A stretch of 36,503 nucleotides of DNA from UBA1189 sp045594245 (GTDB taxonomy: Bacteria > Bacteroidota > Bacteroidia > Bacteroidales > Bacteroidaceae). Made by a program: the position numbers and the translations under genes. The DNA is taken from the NCBI GenBank assembly GCA_045594245.1, contig JAZNYG010000025.1:1-36503 (forward strand), read 5' to 3'. Shown here one piece after another: positions 14,888 to 24,298 of this stretch. The notes beneath the pieces were generated by a model, which was given only the letters and a program-made list of their open reading frames with translations, had not been told where the DNA came from and did no database searches. Position 1 is the stretch's first letter, and each line of letters opens with the position of its first letter.

Positions 14888-16312
14888 TTAGTTGATAGAA
14901 CCTGTACCAGCGTTGAAGTCGAGAGTTACCTTCTGACCTGCAGTAGCGGCTACAGCAGCCTGATCACCACCAGCAGCGCGGTATACGATAACGCCATCGA
15001 ATACGTTGTACTCCATTTGCCACCAGTCTACACCAGTGATTGCTGAAGGAGCAGCGGTGTACATGCGGATATTGCCATCGGCTACAGTAGCGGGCGATAC
15101 GAGTGTGGTACCCTCAGCTACGAACTTGTTTTCTTCCTTAGCAACGTCCCAACCACCGAAGCAGTCGCCCATGCCGTAAACAGCAGCAGGCTCCATAGCG
15201 ATGATATTGTTGGCGAGGTCGATGTAGATAGTATAGAAACCATCCTCTGCTACGAAGCAGTTGCCACCGTCAACAGTGTAACCTGTATCTGTGCCAAGGT
15301 TGGTGAAGTCACCGCTCCATTCCTTCTTAGGACAGAACTTGAAGCCGTTGGCTGCTGTGATGTAACGTGTGGTCCAGAAAGCACCAGAGTGGCTGTGTAC
15401 GGGAGTAAGAGCTACGACGCCATCAGAAGCCCAATCCCAACCACCGAAGTCCTGGCCGATCATGTAGAGCTCAGTAGGAAGTGTAGACTCCTTGGTGCAC
15501 TCTGTGGTGAAGGTATAACCGTTAGCGATGTCGCCACCCTTCAAGGTGTAGGTCAATGTGATGGTGTAGAGACCAGCCTTCTCAACCTTGATGTTAGCAC
15601 CGTTAGGCAATGACTCCATACCGAGGTTGGTGTTAGCCTTTACGTTACCAGCGTCGTCGAGCTGAATCTTCCAGCCGTGGCCGTAAGCGAACTTGAACTC
15701 GCCGTTTGCAGGCATGTCAACGTTCTCCATCTTCCAAGTCATAGTCTCGGCATTTACCTCAACAGCGTCGAATGCTGTGAAGCCCCAGCCGTTCATGGCA
15801 CCGCGAACACCCCACTGTACGTCGGCAACTACGATCTGCGGATACAGAAGGTCACCTTCGAGGTTGAGGTCAAGTACGATGTGGTAGAGACCAGTCTGGT
15901 CAACCTTCATAGCAGGAGCGTCCTCACCGATAACCAACTTACCACGCTTAACGGTAGCGAGGCCAGGATTGTCGGCAAGCTCAGTTACATTGTACTCCTC
16001 CAGTGTAGCACCATAGTTGGTGTATTTACCAGCTTCGTTGAGCACGAGATAGAATTCCTTACCACCCTCAAGCACGATGTACTTCTCATACATACCGCCA
16101 CGCTTCTCTGCTGTTACCTCGTTGAGGCCGGCAGCCATACCATAGTCTGCTGTGATGTCCTCAGAACCGGTAGCCTCTCCGTACACGTAGAAACCATCGA
16201 GAGCAATCTCGTCAAAATCAATACCACCATTGCCTTTCTGTTCTTCAGGCTCGCAAGATGTGGCAACAAACATCAGTGCCAATGCACTAATACTCATCAA
16301 AATTTTTTTCAT
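14888..16312 (-). CDS. susE: SusE/SusF-like starch-binding outer-membrane lipoprotein
   Basis: 474 residues. Lipoprotein signal MKKILMSISALALMFVATSC (Cys20), then acidic EPEEQ. The body consists of repeated beta-sandwich units with aromatic patches of the SusE/SusF kind: RGAMNGWGFTAFDAV (about 180-195), IGQDFGGWDWASDGVVAL (about 290-307) and GMGDCFGGWDV (about 385). Such Trp-rich sites bind starch in SusE and SusF. The start and length fit a protein with an N-terminal Ig-like domain and two to three binding domains. It lies 57 bases behind susD and most likely holds starch at the cell surface beside SusCD. SusE or SusF cannot be told apart by sequence; the position directly after susD favours the SusE role. 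Confidence 0.87.
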   Translation of the reverse strand: MKKILMSISALALMFVATSCEPEEQKGNGGIDFDEIALDGFYVYGEATGSEDITADYGMAAGLNEVTAEKRGGMYEKYIVLEGGKEFYLVLNEAGKYTNYGATLEEYNVTELADNPGLATVKRGKLVIGEDAPAMKVDQTGLYHIVLDLNLEGDLLYPQIVVADVQWGVRGAMNGWGFTAFDAVEVNAETMTWKMENVDMPANGEFKFAYGHGWKIQLDDAGNVKANTNLGMESLPNGANIKVEKAGLYTITLTYTLKGGDIANGYTFTTECTKESTLPTELYMIGQDFGGWDWASDGVVALTPVHSHSGAFWTTRYITAANGFKFCPKKEWSGDFTNLGTDTGYTVDGGNCFVAEDGFYTIYIDLANNIIAMEPAAVYGMGDCFGGWDVAKEENKFVAEGTTLVSPATVADGNIRMYTAAPSAITGVDWWQMEYNVFDGVIVYRAAGGDQAAVAATAGQKVTLDFNAGTGSIN

Positions 16313-16369
16313 AATGCTTTTGTTTTAGTTTAACAAAAATGAATAGTTTAACAATTAAATTAATATAGA

Positions 16370-18229
16370 TTAGATGTCTTGATATCCTTCGTTCTGTTTC
16401 CAATAGCGTTCGCCTGTCTCCTCGTTAATTTTTGATTTCTCCAGTACAGAGTAGGGGATGGGGAACCACTCACGATACTTATCCTTGGCGGTCACGTAGT
16501 CTACGTAGGTGTTGTCGGCAAACTTACCGAAGCGGATGAGGTCGCGGCGACGTACACACTCCCAAGCAAACTCACGGCCACGCTCGTCGAGGATGTCGTC
16601 GAGTTGCAGGCTTACTACGCCGGGATATGCAGTGGCGAACGCCTCTTTCGGGTTGTTCTCGTATATCATGGTGCGGCTGAGCATCTTCTGGAAGTCTGTA
16701 CTGCTGAAGCCTGATGTGCCCTCGCCGCCACGCAGAATGGCCTCCTCCTTCATCCAGAGTACGTCGGCATAGCGCATTAGCACAAAGTCGTTCTCGGCAT
16801 ATTGGTACTGGCCAGCCTTGTCAACTTCATACTTGGTACAACGTGCACCATCGTACCAATTGGCTGCTTCCAATGAAGCAATCTCGATGCGGCAGATAGA
16901 GCCAATCTTGTTTTCGTCGAGAATAATCTCGCCGTTCTTGTCGAATACGGGGCCGATAAACCATCCCCACTGCTTGGCGCTCTGGGTGCCATATCCCTGT
17001 ACTGTCTTAGCGTATTCCTTGAGCGGGCCATGATACTCGGCTTCAAGCAGCTTGTTATATTCGGCCAATTCAGCATCGGTCATCTTGTCGGGACGGGCAG
17101 GAGGTTCGGGAGCTGCAGGAGGAATCGGGCCAGGACCACGGAGGTCCTTTTCGCTGTAACGCTCCATGAACTTAGGACGTGCAGCAAATCCATTCCAAGG
17201 CTTCTCTACCATGTCATATACCGACTGGTGTGAATAGTGTAAAGTGAGGATGGGCACGCGCAGCTTGTTTGACATGCTGCCGATGTAACGTAGGTCGAAC
17301 TCGCCGTTGCCGTTTTCTACGATAACAAAGATGTTCTCCTTGGAGGCGCTATTGTCAATCTTGAAGTTGGCGAACCAATCATCCTCGATAGCATATGAAC
17401 CTGAGTTGATGACCATATCGCAGCAAGCCACTGCATTGGTGTAGAAGTCGGTTGCAGACTGCACTTTTACGAAATCGCTACGGTATGCATTGTTGTCGGC
17501 CAAAGAGATATTATCGGGTGTACAACCAAATGACTCGGCATTCAGATAGAGACGTGCCAGAAGAGCATAAGCGAAGCCCTGTGTCACTCGCCCGTAGTTG
17601 GCTGCGCGATTAGCATCGGTAACCACGGCCATATGGGGAGCATTGCGCTCAAGGCAATTGACCAGATGTGACCATACCTGTTCGGGTTCCATGAGTGGTT
17701 CAGTCTTATCTACAAACTCCTCAAGGTAGGGTATGCGACCGAAGCAGTCGAAGAGCATGTAGTAATAGTATGAGCGTAGCACTTCGAGTTCACCTACATA
17801 TTGGGCGTATACTTCGGGTTTCATAGACTCTTCTGCATCGGCCAATGTCGCCAACAGTTTGTTGCAGAGCACAGCTCCTGATATGGTGGTATTCCAAATG
17901 TTCTTAAAGGCATCGCCCATCCAGTTCCAGTTGTGGTTGTTGAGGCGTGTCCAATAATAACTGTCTTTCCAGTGCTCACCCGGCATGCGGATGGGGCATA
18001 CACACTCGTCAGAGGTGAGTGAGGCTACTCCCCAATATCCCCAGTGGTCGTGCAGCCACTTAATGTCGGCATAGGCTTGTCCCACGAGAAGAACGACGTT
18101 CTCTTCAGAACCCATCATAGAGTCTACGGTAGGATTACCATAATTCTTTTCTTCGAGCAAATCCTCACATGAGGTCAATGCAACCAGGGAGAAAAGTGCG
18201 GTAACGAATAATAAACTTATCTTTTTCAT
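16370..18229 (-). CDS. susD: SusD/RagB family nutrient-binding lipoprotein
   Basis: 619 residues, somewhat longer than the typical 500-580. Lipoprotein signal MKKISLLFVTALFSLVALTSC (Cys21) followed by EDLLEEK. Family features: an early helical TPR-like region (VLCNKLLATLADAEES, VLRSYYYYMLFDCFGRIPY), the middle insertion, and a C-terminal segment LDERGREFAWECVRRRDLIRFGKF, the hallmark of SusD proteins. It caps the SusC barrel and binds starch oligosaccharides. It begins 12 bases after the susC stop, so the two are co-transcribed and probably translated together. Confidence 0.96.
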   Translation of the reverse strand: MKKISLLFVTALFSLVALTSCEDLLEEKNYGNPTVDSMMGSEENVVLLVGQAYADIKWLHDHWGYWGVASLTSDECVCPIRMPGEHWKDSYYWTRLNNHNWNWMGDAFKNIWNTTISGAVLCNKLLATLADAEESMKPEVYAQYVGELEVLRSYYYYMLFDCFGRIPYLEEFVDKTEPLMEPEQVWSHLVNCLERNAPHMAVVTDANRAANYGRVTQGFAYALLARLYLNAESFGCTPDNISLADNNAYRSDFVKVQSATDFYTNAVACCDMVINSGSYAIEDDWFANFKIDNSASKENIFVIVENGNGEFDLRYIGSMSNKLRVPILTLHYSHQSVYDMVEKPWNGFAARPKFMERYSEKDLRGPGPIPPAAPEPPARPDKMTDAELAEYNKLLEAEYHGPLKEYAKTVQGYGTQSAKQWGWFIGPVFDKNGEIILDENKIGSICRIEIASLEAANWYDGARCTKYEVDKAGQYQYAENDFVLMRYADVLWMKEEAILRGGEGTSGFSSTDFQKMLSRTMIYENNPKEAFATAYPGVVSLQLDDILDERGREFAWECVRRRDLIRFGKFADNTYVDYVTAKDKYREWFPIPYSVLEKSKINEETGERYWKQNEGYQDI

Positions 18230-18241
18230 AATACTAATCTA

Positions 18242-21211
18242 TTAATATAGGCTGATATTTACTCCAATAAGAATGTTTGCCACGGTAGGATAGAAGTCGC
18301 AATAGTCGATGCCGGCATCCCACACTCCTGTGGTGTTCACCTCAGGATCTTGTCCGCTATACTTGGTGAGTGTAAGCAGATTCTGTCCGGTGATGTAGAA
18401 TCTCATGTTTTCTACATATTTGTTGCTCATAGGCTTGTAATTATAGCCTAATGTGATGTTGTCGAGCTTAATGTATGAACCGTCTTCCAAGTAGTAGTCA
18501 GAGAAATGTCCCTTGTCTGAATATATAACGTTGCTGCCTACTGCATCCTTGATGAATATGTTGGATGACTGCGAAGCTTGTGGACCATATGCCCAACGGG
18601 TAAGGTTGAGAATCTTATTGCCTACTACGCCACGGAAGAATAATGCGAGATCGAAATTCTTATATTTCAGCATATTGTTCCAACCATAAGTAAACCAAGG
18701 TTGCGCACTGCCAATTATCTGGCGGTCAATCTCTGACACGGTACCTTCGTCCTTATATCCACCTGCAGGTGTTTGGAACATCCATGTACCATCTTTCTTG
18801 AAGCCCGCAAACTTGTATCCGTAGAATGATCCTACAGGATGGCCTTCGGTAAGGATCTGAGTTTGGGTGTTCATAATACCATTCTCGCCAACACCGCCCG
18901 ATGTGGTCTCCTTATAGTTGAATCCCTTAGAGGGGTCAGAGAGTTTGGTGATGTAGTTCTTATTGTAAGAGATGGTAGGAGTGGTAATCCAGGTGAAATC
19001 CTTGGAACGTACGGGTACTACACTTACTGCGAGCTCAGCACCATAGCTGTCCATCTGTCCTGCATTGGCCAAGAGGGTCGTGTATTGGTAAGGAGGAGTA
19101 GGTACTTCGTAGTCCCACAATAGATCGCGTGTCTGGCGATAGTAAGCATCGAGGCTACCATAAACGCGGTTGTTGAAGAATGAGTAGTCGAAACCAAGGT
19201 TATACTCATATTTCTTCTCCCAACGGAGGTCGGGGTTTACATTTTGGGTTACACCATAGGTGTATACATATTGTCCGTTGTACCAGAATGTACCGCCATT
19301 GGAAAGCATGGCTACAGAGCGGAGGTCAGAACCGAGGTTGTTACCTGTGACACCAAATCCGGCACGAAGTTTCAAGTCGTTGCACCAGTCTTGATTGCGC
19401 ATGAAGTCTTCACCGCTGATTCTCCAGCCCAAGCTCACAGCGGGAAACCATCCCCACTTGTGGTTGGCACCGAAGCGTGATGAGCCTTCGCGACGTACCG
19501 ATGCCGATACTAAGTATTTGTCGGCAAAGTTGTAATTGGCACGCAAGAATGCTGCAGCAAGTGTGTTTGAATTGCGGTATGAGCTAACTGTCAAATAATC
19601 CTTTGAAGCATCACCATTACCAATCTGATAGTACTTGGCATCATCGGTTGGGAATCCCTTGTTTTCGATGTTGCTGCCATCGTAAAGGAAGTTCTGATAT
19701 GAAAGACCGGCAACGGTAGTAATGCTGTGCTGACCGAAGGTGCGCATATAGTCAGCGGTGAGCTCAAACAGTTTGCTGAAACTCATGTCATTGCCGCGGC
19801 CTGCTTTGCCCGAACCCGCAAGGTCAGTGTTGATGGTGTTGTTATACCAGTAGGAACGATTGTCGCCCTCTTCGATGGCCGCAAATCCATTGATGCGGAG
19901 CATTCCCTTTACGGGCTTTACGTTTATGGTGGCCTTTACCGAACCACGGAAGTAGTTGCCATCTTTATATGACTCCTTCTGCATCATCTGCTCTACGGGG
20001 TTGGATTGTCCGGTGCCCTGAGGCATAAAGAAACCATTGGGTGTAGTGGGGTCATATATCGGATAGGTGGGATTCATGGTTGCTGCTTGCTTGAAGTCAC
20101 CACAAAAATAATCGTTGCGATAGTGCATGTAGGAGAGGTCGTACTGCAACTCCAACCAACCATCAAGGGCCTTCTGCGATGCGGCAAGCTTACCGATAAT
20201 CTCTTCACGGTTTGAGTTAAGAGCGATACCCTGTGCATCTTTATAAGTAAGTGATGAACGGTAGTTGAATTTGCTTGATGAACCTACGATAGCCACATTG
20301 TGATTGTGTGCCAAGGCTGCATCGCGGCAAAGAGCGCCTACCCAATCGGTGTTCTGGTCAGACTGGATGACGGGGCTGATGGCTCCGTTGGAAAGTGTTC
20401 CGAGGTTGCGGAACTCCTCAGCTGTTGCCATGCCCATATCGCCGTTGCGCATAGAGGTAGATACGTAGCCATCATATTCTACGCGTGTGGTAGCTACGTC
20501 AGAAAAGCTGTCGCCACGCTTGGTGGTGATGATAATTACTCCATTGGTACCGCGTGTACCATAGATGGCAGCGGCCGAACCGTCCTTAAGCACATCCATA
20601 GAGGCAATCTCATTGGGGGAGATGTTGTCGATGTTGCTTACAGGCACACCGTCAACGATAAAGAGGGGTGAGGTACCAGCTCCTTTGTCAAGAGTGGAGA
20701 AACCACGAATTTGGATGTTATAGCCAGTAGAGGTGGGATCTGAAGACGTTTTGATGATGTTCAGACCGGCTACCTTACCTTGCAGCAGACCCACGGGACT
20801 CGACTTGATACCGGCATTGAAATCCTCTGCCTTGATGGAGGCTACAGAGCCTGTCACCTCTTTCTTCTTTTGCGAACCGTAACCGATAACGACCACATCG
20901 GTAAGGTTTGTAGTCTCTTCGGCGAGCGTGATGCGTTTAGGCAGTGCTGAGGCTTTGAAACTCTGCGTAGTGTAGCCTATGTAGCTGATTTCGATGATGG
21001 CATTGGGGCCAGCTACAGTAAGCGCAAAATCGCCTTCGAGGCCTGTGGCTGTACCGTTTGAGGTACCCTTTTCTACTACGGATACACCTACGGCGGGGCC
21101 TAGCTCATCGTAGACTACGCCTTGTACCTTGTATTTGCCTTGGGCAAACACTTGCGCGGACGTCAGGAGTGACAGCATCAGTCCGGCCAATACAACTTTA
21201 ATCTTATTCAT
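18242..21211 (-). CDS. susC: SusC/RagA family TonB-dependent outer-membrane transporter
   Basis: 989 residues from ATG 21211 (MNKIKVVLAGLMLSLLTSAQVFAQ, a type I signal peptide). An upstream in-frame ATG would add 47 residues overlapping the permease gene and lacks any signal character, so it is rejected. Order: carboxypeptidase-D-like regulatory domain (about 28-100), TonB plug (about 105-232, with DVVVIGYGSQKKKEVTGSV, SPLFIVDGVPV and SMDVLKDGSAAAIYGTRG), then a 22-strand type barrel. With SusD it forms the pedal-bin importer for starch oligosaccharides. It follows the MFS permease by 20 bases in the same operon. Confidence 0.97.
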   Translation of the reverse strand: MNKIKVVLAGLMLSLLTSAQVFAQGKYKVQGVVYDELGPAVGVSVVEKGTSNGTATGLEGDFALTVAGPNAIIEISYIGYTTQSFKASALPKRITLAEETTNLTDVVVIGYGSQKKKEVTGSVASIKAEDFNAGIKSSPVGLLQGKVAGLNIIKTSSDPTSTGYNIQIRGFSTLDKGAGTSPLFIVDGVPVSNIDNISPNEIASMDVLKDGSAAAIYGTRGTNGVIIITTKRGDSFSDVATTRVEYDGYVSTSMRNGDMGMATAEEFRNLGTLSNGAISPVIQSDQNTDWVGALCRDAALAHNHNVAIVGSSSKFNYRSSLTYKDAQGIALNSNREEIIGKLAASQKALDGWLELQYDLSYMHYRNDYFCGDFKQAATMNPTYPIYDPTTPNGFFMPQGTGQSNPVEQMMQKESYKDGNYFRGSVKATINVKPVKGMLRINGFAAIEEGDNRSYWYNNTINTDLAGSGKAGRGNDMSFSKLFELTADYMRTFGQHSITTVAGLSYQNFLYDGSNIENKGFPTDDAKYYQIGNGDASKDYLTVSSYRNSNTLAAAFLRANYNFADKYLVSASVRREGSSRFGANHKWGWFPAVSLGWRISGEDFMRNQDWCNDLKLRAGFGVTGNNLGSDLRSVAMLSNGGTFWYNGQYVYTYGVTQNVNPDLRWEKKYEYNLGFDYSFFNNRVYGSLDAYYRQTRDLLWDYEVPTPPYQYTTLLANAGQMDSYGAELAVSVVPVRSKDFTWITTPTISYNKNYITKLSDPSKGFNYKETTSGGVGENGIMNTQTQILTEGHPVGSFYGYKFAGFKKDGTWMFQTPAGGYKDEGTVSEIDRQIIGSAQPWFTYGWNNMLKYKNFDLALFFRGVVGNKILNLTRWAYGPQASQSSNIFIKDAVGSNVIYSDKGHFSDYYLEDGSYIKLDNITLGYNYKPMSNKYVENMRFYITGQNLLTLTKYSGQDPEVNTTGVWDAGIDYCDFYPTVANILIGVNISLY

Positions 21212-21231
21212 ATTAATATATAGATGTTTGG

Positions 21232-22536
21232 TTATACTCGTTTTTCTTTTACTAAATATACTGCAGCAGCACCACACACGAGCAGGATGCCTGCAATGAG
21301 AAACATTGACACTTGGCTGCCACCTACCATTTTGAGCAATATACCTCCACATGCGGCAGCTACAATCTGAGGCAAGCAGATGGTTCCGTTGAAAAGTCCG
21401 AGGTAGGTGCCTATATGGTCGCCCGAAAGCGAGTTGGTGAGCAATGTGAAGGGTATGGCGAGCATTGCTGCCCAGGCTGCTCCAATAAGAAGAAATGATG
21501 CAAACAGTATATATTGGTCATGTATGAAGAATACAGAGGCGAAGCCTACGGCACCCAACAGGAGGCTTACGACATAGGCTGTTTTGATGCTCTTGAACTT
21601 GGGGATGAGGAGCGCCCAAAGCATAGAGCCTATGGCCTGTATGGCAAAGAGAATACCTACCCAGTTACCTGCTTCCTGATAGCCCTCGGAACGTACGTCG
21701 GTAGTTTCCCATACGGTGTCGGCAATGGCGCCGTTGGTGTAGGTCCACATGTACATGAAGGCTGCCCAACAGAAGAACTGTACGAGACCCACTGTCCAAA
21801 AGGTGCTCGGAGCCTTCCTGAGTAGGGTAAGCATACCGGGTGACTTTTCCTTTTGTGTCTGTGGGTCGATACCGTGGAACTCGGCATACTCTTTCGGGGG
21901 CATCTCCTTGACCTTGACGCTAGTGTACAATACGCAGAGGATGAGGATGGCTGCACCGATATAGAAGGCGTACTTCACGGTGTCGGGAATCTCACCTTCA
22001 GGAGCGGTATTGGATAAGCCTATCCAAGCAAACAAGAAAGGGAAGATGTAACCTACGAGGCTACCCGCATTGCAAAGAAAGCTCTGTATGGAGTAGGCCT
22101 TGCCCTTTTGCTCTTCGTTTACCATGTCGCCTACAAGCATCTTGAAGGGCTGCATGGCCATATTAATAGAGGTGTCGAGCAACATGAGGGCGATAAGACC
22201 GAATATCATGGCACCGCCTATGGTAAATCCAAAACTGCCGGCATTGGGGAGCATACACATGACGAGGATTGCTACAAGCGAGCCGATGAACAAGTAGGGG
22301 ATGCGGCGACCAAATCGACACCATGTCTTGTCACTGTACTTGCCTACGATAGGCTGTACTATCATGCCCATTAAAGGTGGAAGAATCCAGAAATAACTCA
22401 AGTCGTGAGGGTCGGCACCCAATGTGGCAAAGATGCGACTGATGTTGGCGCTCTGGAGCGAATAGGCTATTTGTACCCCAAAGAAACCGAGGCTAATGTT
22501 CCATAGCTGCCAAAATGATAGACGATTGGAATTCAT
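21232..22536 (-). CDS. MFS sugar transporter (maltose/sucrose-type, inner membrane)
   Basis: 434 residues with about 12 hydrophobic segments. GKYSDKTWCRFGRRIP (65-80) is the MFS loop 2-3 signature. The start LSFWQLWNISLGFFGVQIAYSLQSANISRIF resembles the maltose/sucrose permeases of the GPH-like/SLC45-like group found beside Bacteroidetes maltodextrin genes. It would carry maltose or short malto-oligosaccharides from periplasm to cytoplasm. It is the first gene of the PUL, ahead of susC, and divergent from the histidine kinase. A TAnnTTTG box lies 45 bases upstream of its ATG. Substrate is inferred from context. Confidence 0.88.
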   Translation of the reverse strand: MNSNRLSFWQLWNISLGFFGVQIAYSLQSANISRIFATLGADPHDLSYFWILPPLMGMIVQPIVGKYSDKTWCRFGRRIPYLFIGSLVAILVMCMLPNAGSFGFTIGGAMIFGLIALMLLDTSINMAMQPFKMLVGDMVNEEQKGKAYSIQSFLCNAGSLVGYIFPFLFAWIGLSNTAPEGEIPDTVKYAFYIGAAILILCVLYTSVKVKEMPPKEYAEFHGIDPQTQKEKSPGMLTLLRKAPSTFWTVGLVQFFCWAAFMYMWTYTNGAIADTVWETTDVRSEGYQEAGNWVGILFAIQAIGSMLWALLIPKFKSIKTAYVVSLLLGAVGFASVFFIHDQYILFASFLLIGAAWAAMLAIPFTLLTNSLSGDHIGTYLGLFNGTICLPQIVAAACGGILLKMVGGSQVSMFLIAGILLVCGAAAVYLVKEKRV

Positions 22537-22580
22537 GGTATGTGTTTTCCTTATTGTTTAGTAAATCACTAATATTTTTG

Positions 22581-22588
22581 CAAAGATA
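22581..22588 (-). promoter_or_regulatory. -7 box (TATCTTTG) for the Sus-like operon
   Basis: Minus-strand TATCTTTG fits TAnnTTTG, 45 bases before the permease ATG. No TTTG is seen at -33, consistent with activator dependence. Confidence 0.6.
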
Positions 22589-22630
22589 AAAATCTTTTTC
22601 GTGTGCGCGTATATTTTAAAACACTATTTC

Positions 22631-22682
22631 TGATGAATGGTGTGTTTACTGCGACGAATGGACGTAATAGTTTGATGAGTGG
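22631..22682. promoter_or_regulatory. Three 10-bp direct repeats at exact 21-bp spacing (candidate operator)
   Basis: TGATGAATGG (22631-22640), CGACGAATGG (22652-22661) and TGATGAGTGG (22673-22682), consensus YGAYGARTGG. Start-to-start spacing is 21 and 21, two helical turns, so all copies face the same side of the DNA. They lie between the divergent promoters, upstream of both -7 boxes. This is the geometry of sites for regulators that bind direct repeats, such as LytTR or AraC proteins. Confidence 0.6.
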
Positions 22683-22740
22683 AAAGTAAAAAGAGTGCAG
22701 AATATTGCAATTAGTTAGCGAAGTTATCAGAAAAAAAACC

Positions 22741-22748
22741 TAACTTTG
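22741..22748 (+). promoter_or_regulatory. -7 box (TAACTTTG) for the two-component operon
   Basis: Plus-strand TAACTTTG fits TAnnTTTG and lies 25 bases before the kinase ATG at 22774. Confidence 0.55.
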
Positions 22749-22773
22749 GTGCCGGAACGGAAGTTTATAGCAT

Positions 22774-24159
22774 ATGCTGAGAACGATGAAATCCTCGGGG
22801 GTGATACATCTATTTGCCCTGTTGCATGCCTTGGTGGTCCTCGTTTGCCAATGGGTGGGCGTTGATGATGCTCTTACACTGACCATCTTCACCATGACAA
22901 TGACGGTAATACTGTGCCTCAAAAAAGGCATGCCCATTGACATCATTGCTGTGATGGTGATAGTGGTCAATGTAGTCGGTTTTGTCGTTGGTACCTTGGG
23001 TGCCGGCCTCATACGCTACTTTATGAATGTGGAGGTTGCTGCAAGAATCTTCTCTACCGTGCTTACTACAGAGTTGCTGGGGTGGACTCTCATACTTCTA
23101 TCGCGCCTTACCTATAAAATAAATAGGGTAGAGGCCGACCTCTCGCGATCAGACTCTAAGTTGCGATGGACGTTTGCCATCGTTGGTGGCATATTGGCAT
23201 TGCGCGTAGGGGCTGCTATGCTCTTCTCCTCTCCCTTGTATGCCGGAACCAGTGTAATGGATTATGCATGGGAAATCCTGTCGAGTTCGCCTGCCTTCAT
23301 CACCTATACCTGTATTACCATCATCTGTGTGAGGAGATTGCGCCATCAACGTAAGATAAGGCGCAAGCCGCTGACGTGGCTCGGCTACGTGCTCTTCGTG
23401 GGAGTGGTATCGGCTGTAGGAGCATGGTGCTTCAGCATTGCGCATGAGAGAACTGCGACTATTGCGGTAGATATACATAACTACCTACGTTATTTTATCG
23501 CGTCGGTGCTCGTGGAAACTACCATTTGCTGTATTGTGATATTGGTCGATATCGTGTTCACTATACGAAAAACTATGCAGCTCGAGCGCGTGAGGGCGGC
23601 ACAGGCTCAGTATCGCTATGCGACGCTCAAGCAACAGGTGAACCCTCACTTTCTCTTCAACTCACTCAACACTCTCGACGGACTCGTATGCGAGCAGCGT
23701 ACCGAGCAGGCCAGTGACTACATACACAAACTGGCTCATATGTATCGCTACATGCTACGGTGCGAGGAGGACGCGCTGGTGCCCTTGCGCGAGGAGATTG
23801 ACTTCATACAGGAGTATGTGGCCCTGCAGAAGGTGAGGTTTGCCGATGGGTTTGAGGTGAAGTACGCTATTGCTGATGAGGCTATGCGGCGTATGGTGGT
23901 ACCATGTACCGTACAACTTCTGGTGGAAAATGCGCTCAAACACAATGCGGTGAGTGCCGCCAATCCGCTACGTATTACCATATCGGCCAACGAGGAACAG
24001 CTTATGATAGAAAATAATGTATTACCCAAATATACGCGTCCAGCGTCGACTGGACTCGGACAGAAATATATACGCGAGCACTATCACACCCTATCAGCGC
24101 AAGATATGGTCATTGATAGTACAGATGAGTTTTATCGGGTGGTAATACCGCTGCTTTAA
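22774..24159 (+). CDS. LytS-type membrane sensor histidine kinase
   Basis: 461 residues. The first about 265 contain roughly eight hydrophobic segments and no large periplasmic domain, so it probably senses through the membrane. Then comes a short helix (QLERVRAAQAQYRYATLKQQ) and the LytS-class kinase domain: NPHFLFNSLN with phospho-accepting His292, the conserved YMLR/PLREEIDFIQEYVALQKVRF helices, and the ATP-binding VPCTVQLLVENALKHN with a late GLGQKYI glycine box. Partner of the LytTR regulator that starts 139 bases downstream. It is divergent from the starch PUL and is the only sensor kinase near it. Confidence 0.93.
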   Translation: MLRTMKSSGVIHLFALLHALVVLVCQWVGVDDALTLTIFTMTMTVILCLKKGMPIDIIAVMVIVVNVVGFVVGTLGAGLIRYFMNVEVAARIFSTVLTTELLGWTLILLSRLTYKINRVEADLSRSDSKLRWTFAIVGGILALRVGAAMLFSSPLYAGTSVMDYAWEILSSSPAFITYTCITIICVRRLRHQRKIRRKPLTWLGYVLFVGVVSAVGAWCFSIAHERTATIAVDIHNYLRYFIASVLVETTICCIVILVDIVFTIRKTMQLERVRAAQAQYRYATLKQQVNPHFLFNSLNTLDGLVCEQRTEQASDYIHKLAHMYRYMLRCEEDALVPLREEIDFIQEYVALQKVRFADGFEVKYAIADEAMRRMVVPCTVQLLVENALKHNAVSAANPLRITISANEEQLMIENNVLPKYTRPASTGLGQKYIREHYHTLSAQDMVIDSTDEFYRVVIPLL

Positions 24160-24188
24160 GAATTGAAAATGGAGAATGGAGAATAAAA

Positions 24189-24297
24189 GTAAGTTTTTGA
24201 GTTTTGAGTTTATAAGTTTGTTAGACGCAAGCCGACTGAACTCAGAAACTCAAACTCACAAACTCAAAAACTTAAAAACTCAAAACTCAAAACAAAA
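24189..24297 (+). repeat. AACTCAAA-type array forming an inverted repeat between kinase and regulator genes
   Basis: The right part (about 24240-24297) is made of 7-8 nt units such as AACTCAAA and AACTCACA. The left part (24189-24218) reads the opposite way, and AAGTTTTTGAG pairs perfectly with CTCAAAAACTT. Just before it (24160-24187) lies a GAATTGAAAATGGAGAAT-type segment like the one at the end of the amylase gene (about 12320-12337). It can fold into a long hairpin in the mRNA. Confidence 0.65.
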
Positions 24298-24298
24298 T

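Noticed and set aside
21212..21352. Upstream start for SusC adding 47 residues
   Set aside because: It overlaps the permease gene, has no signal peptide, and the ATG at 21211 gives a textbook signal sequence.
24176..24298. Upstream start for the LytTR regulator adding 41 residues
   Set aside because: The added part is low-complexity repeat translation; the receiver domain starts at MTVLIIEDE. Kept only as an observation on the repeat arrays.
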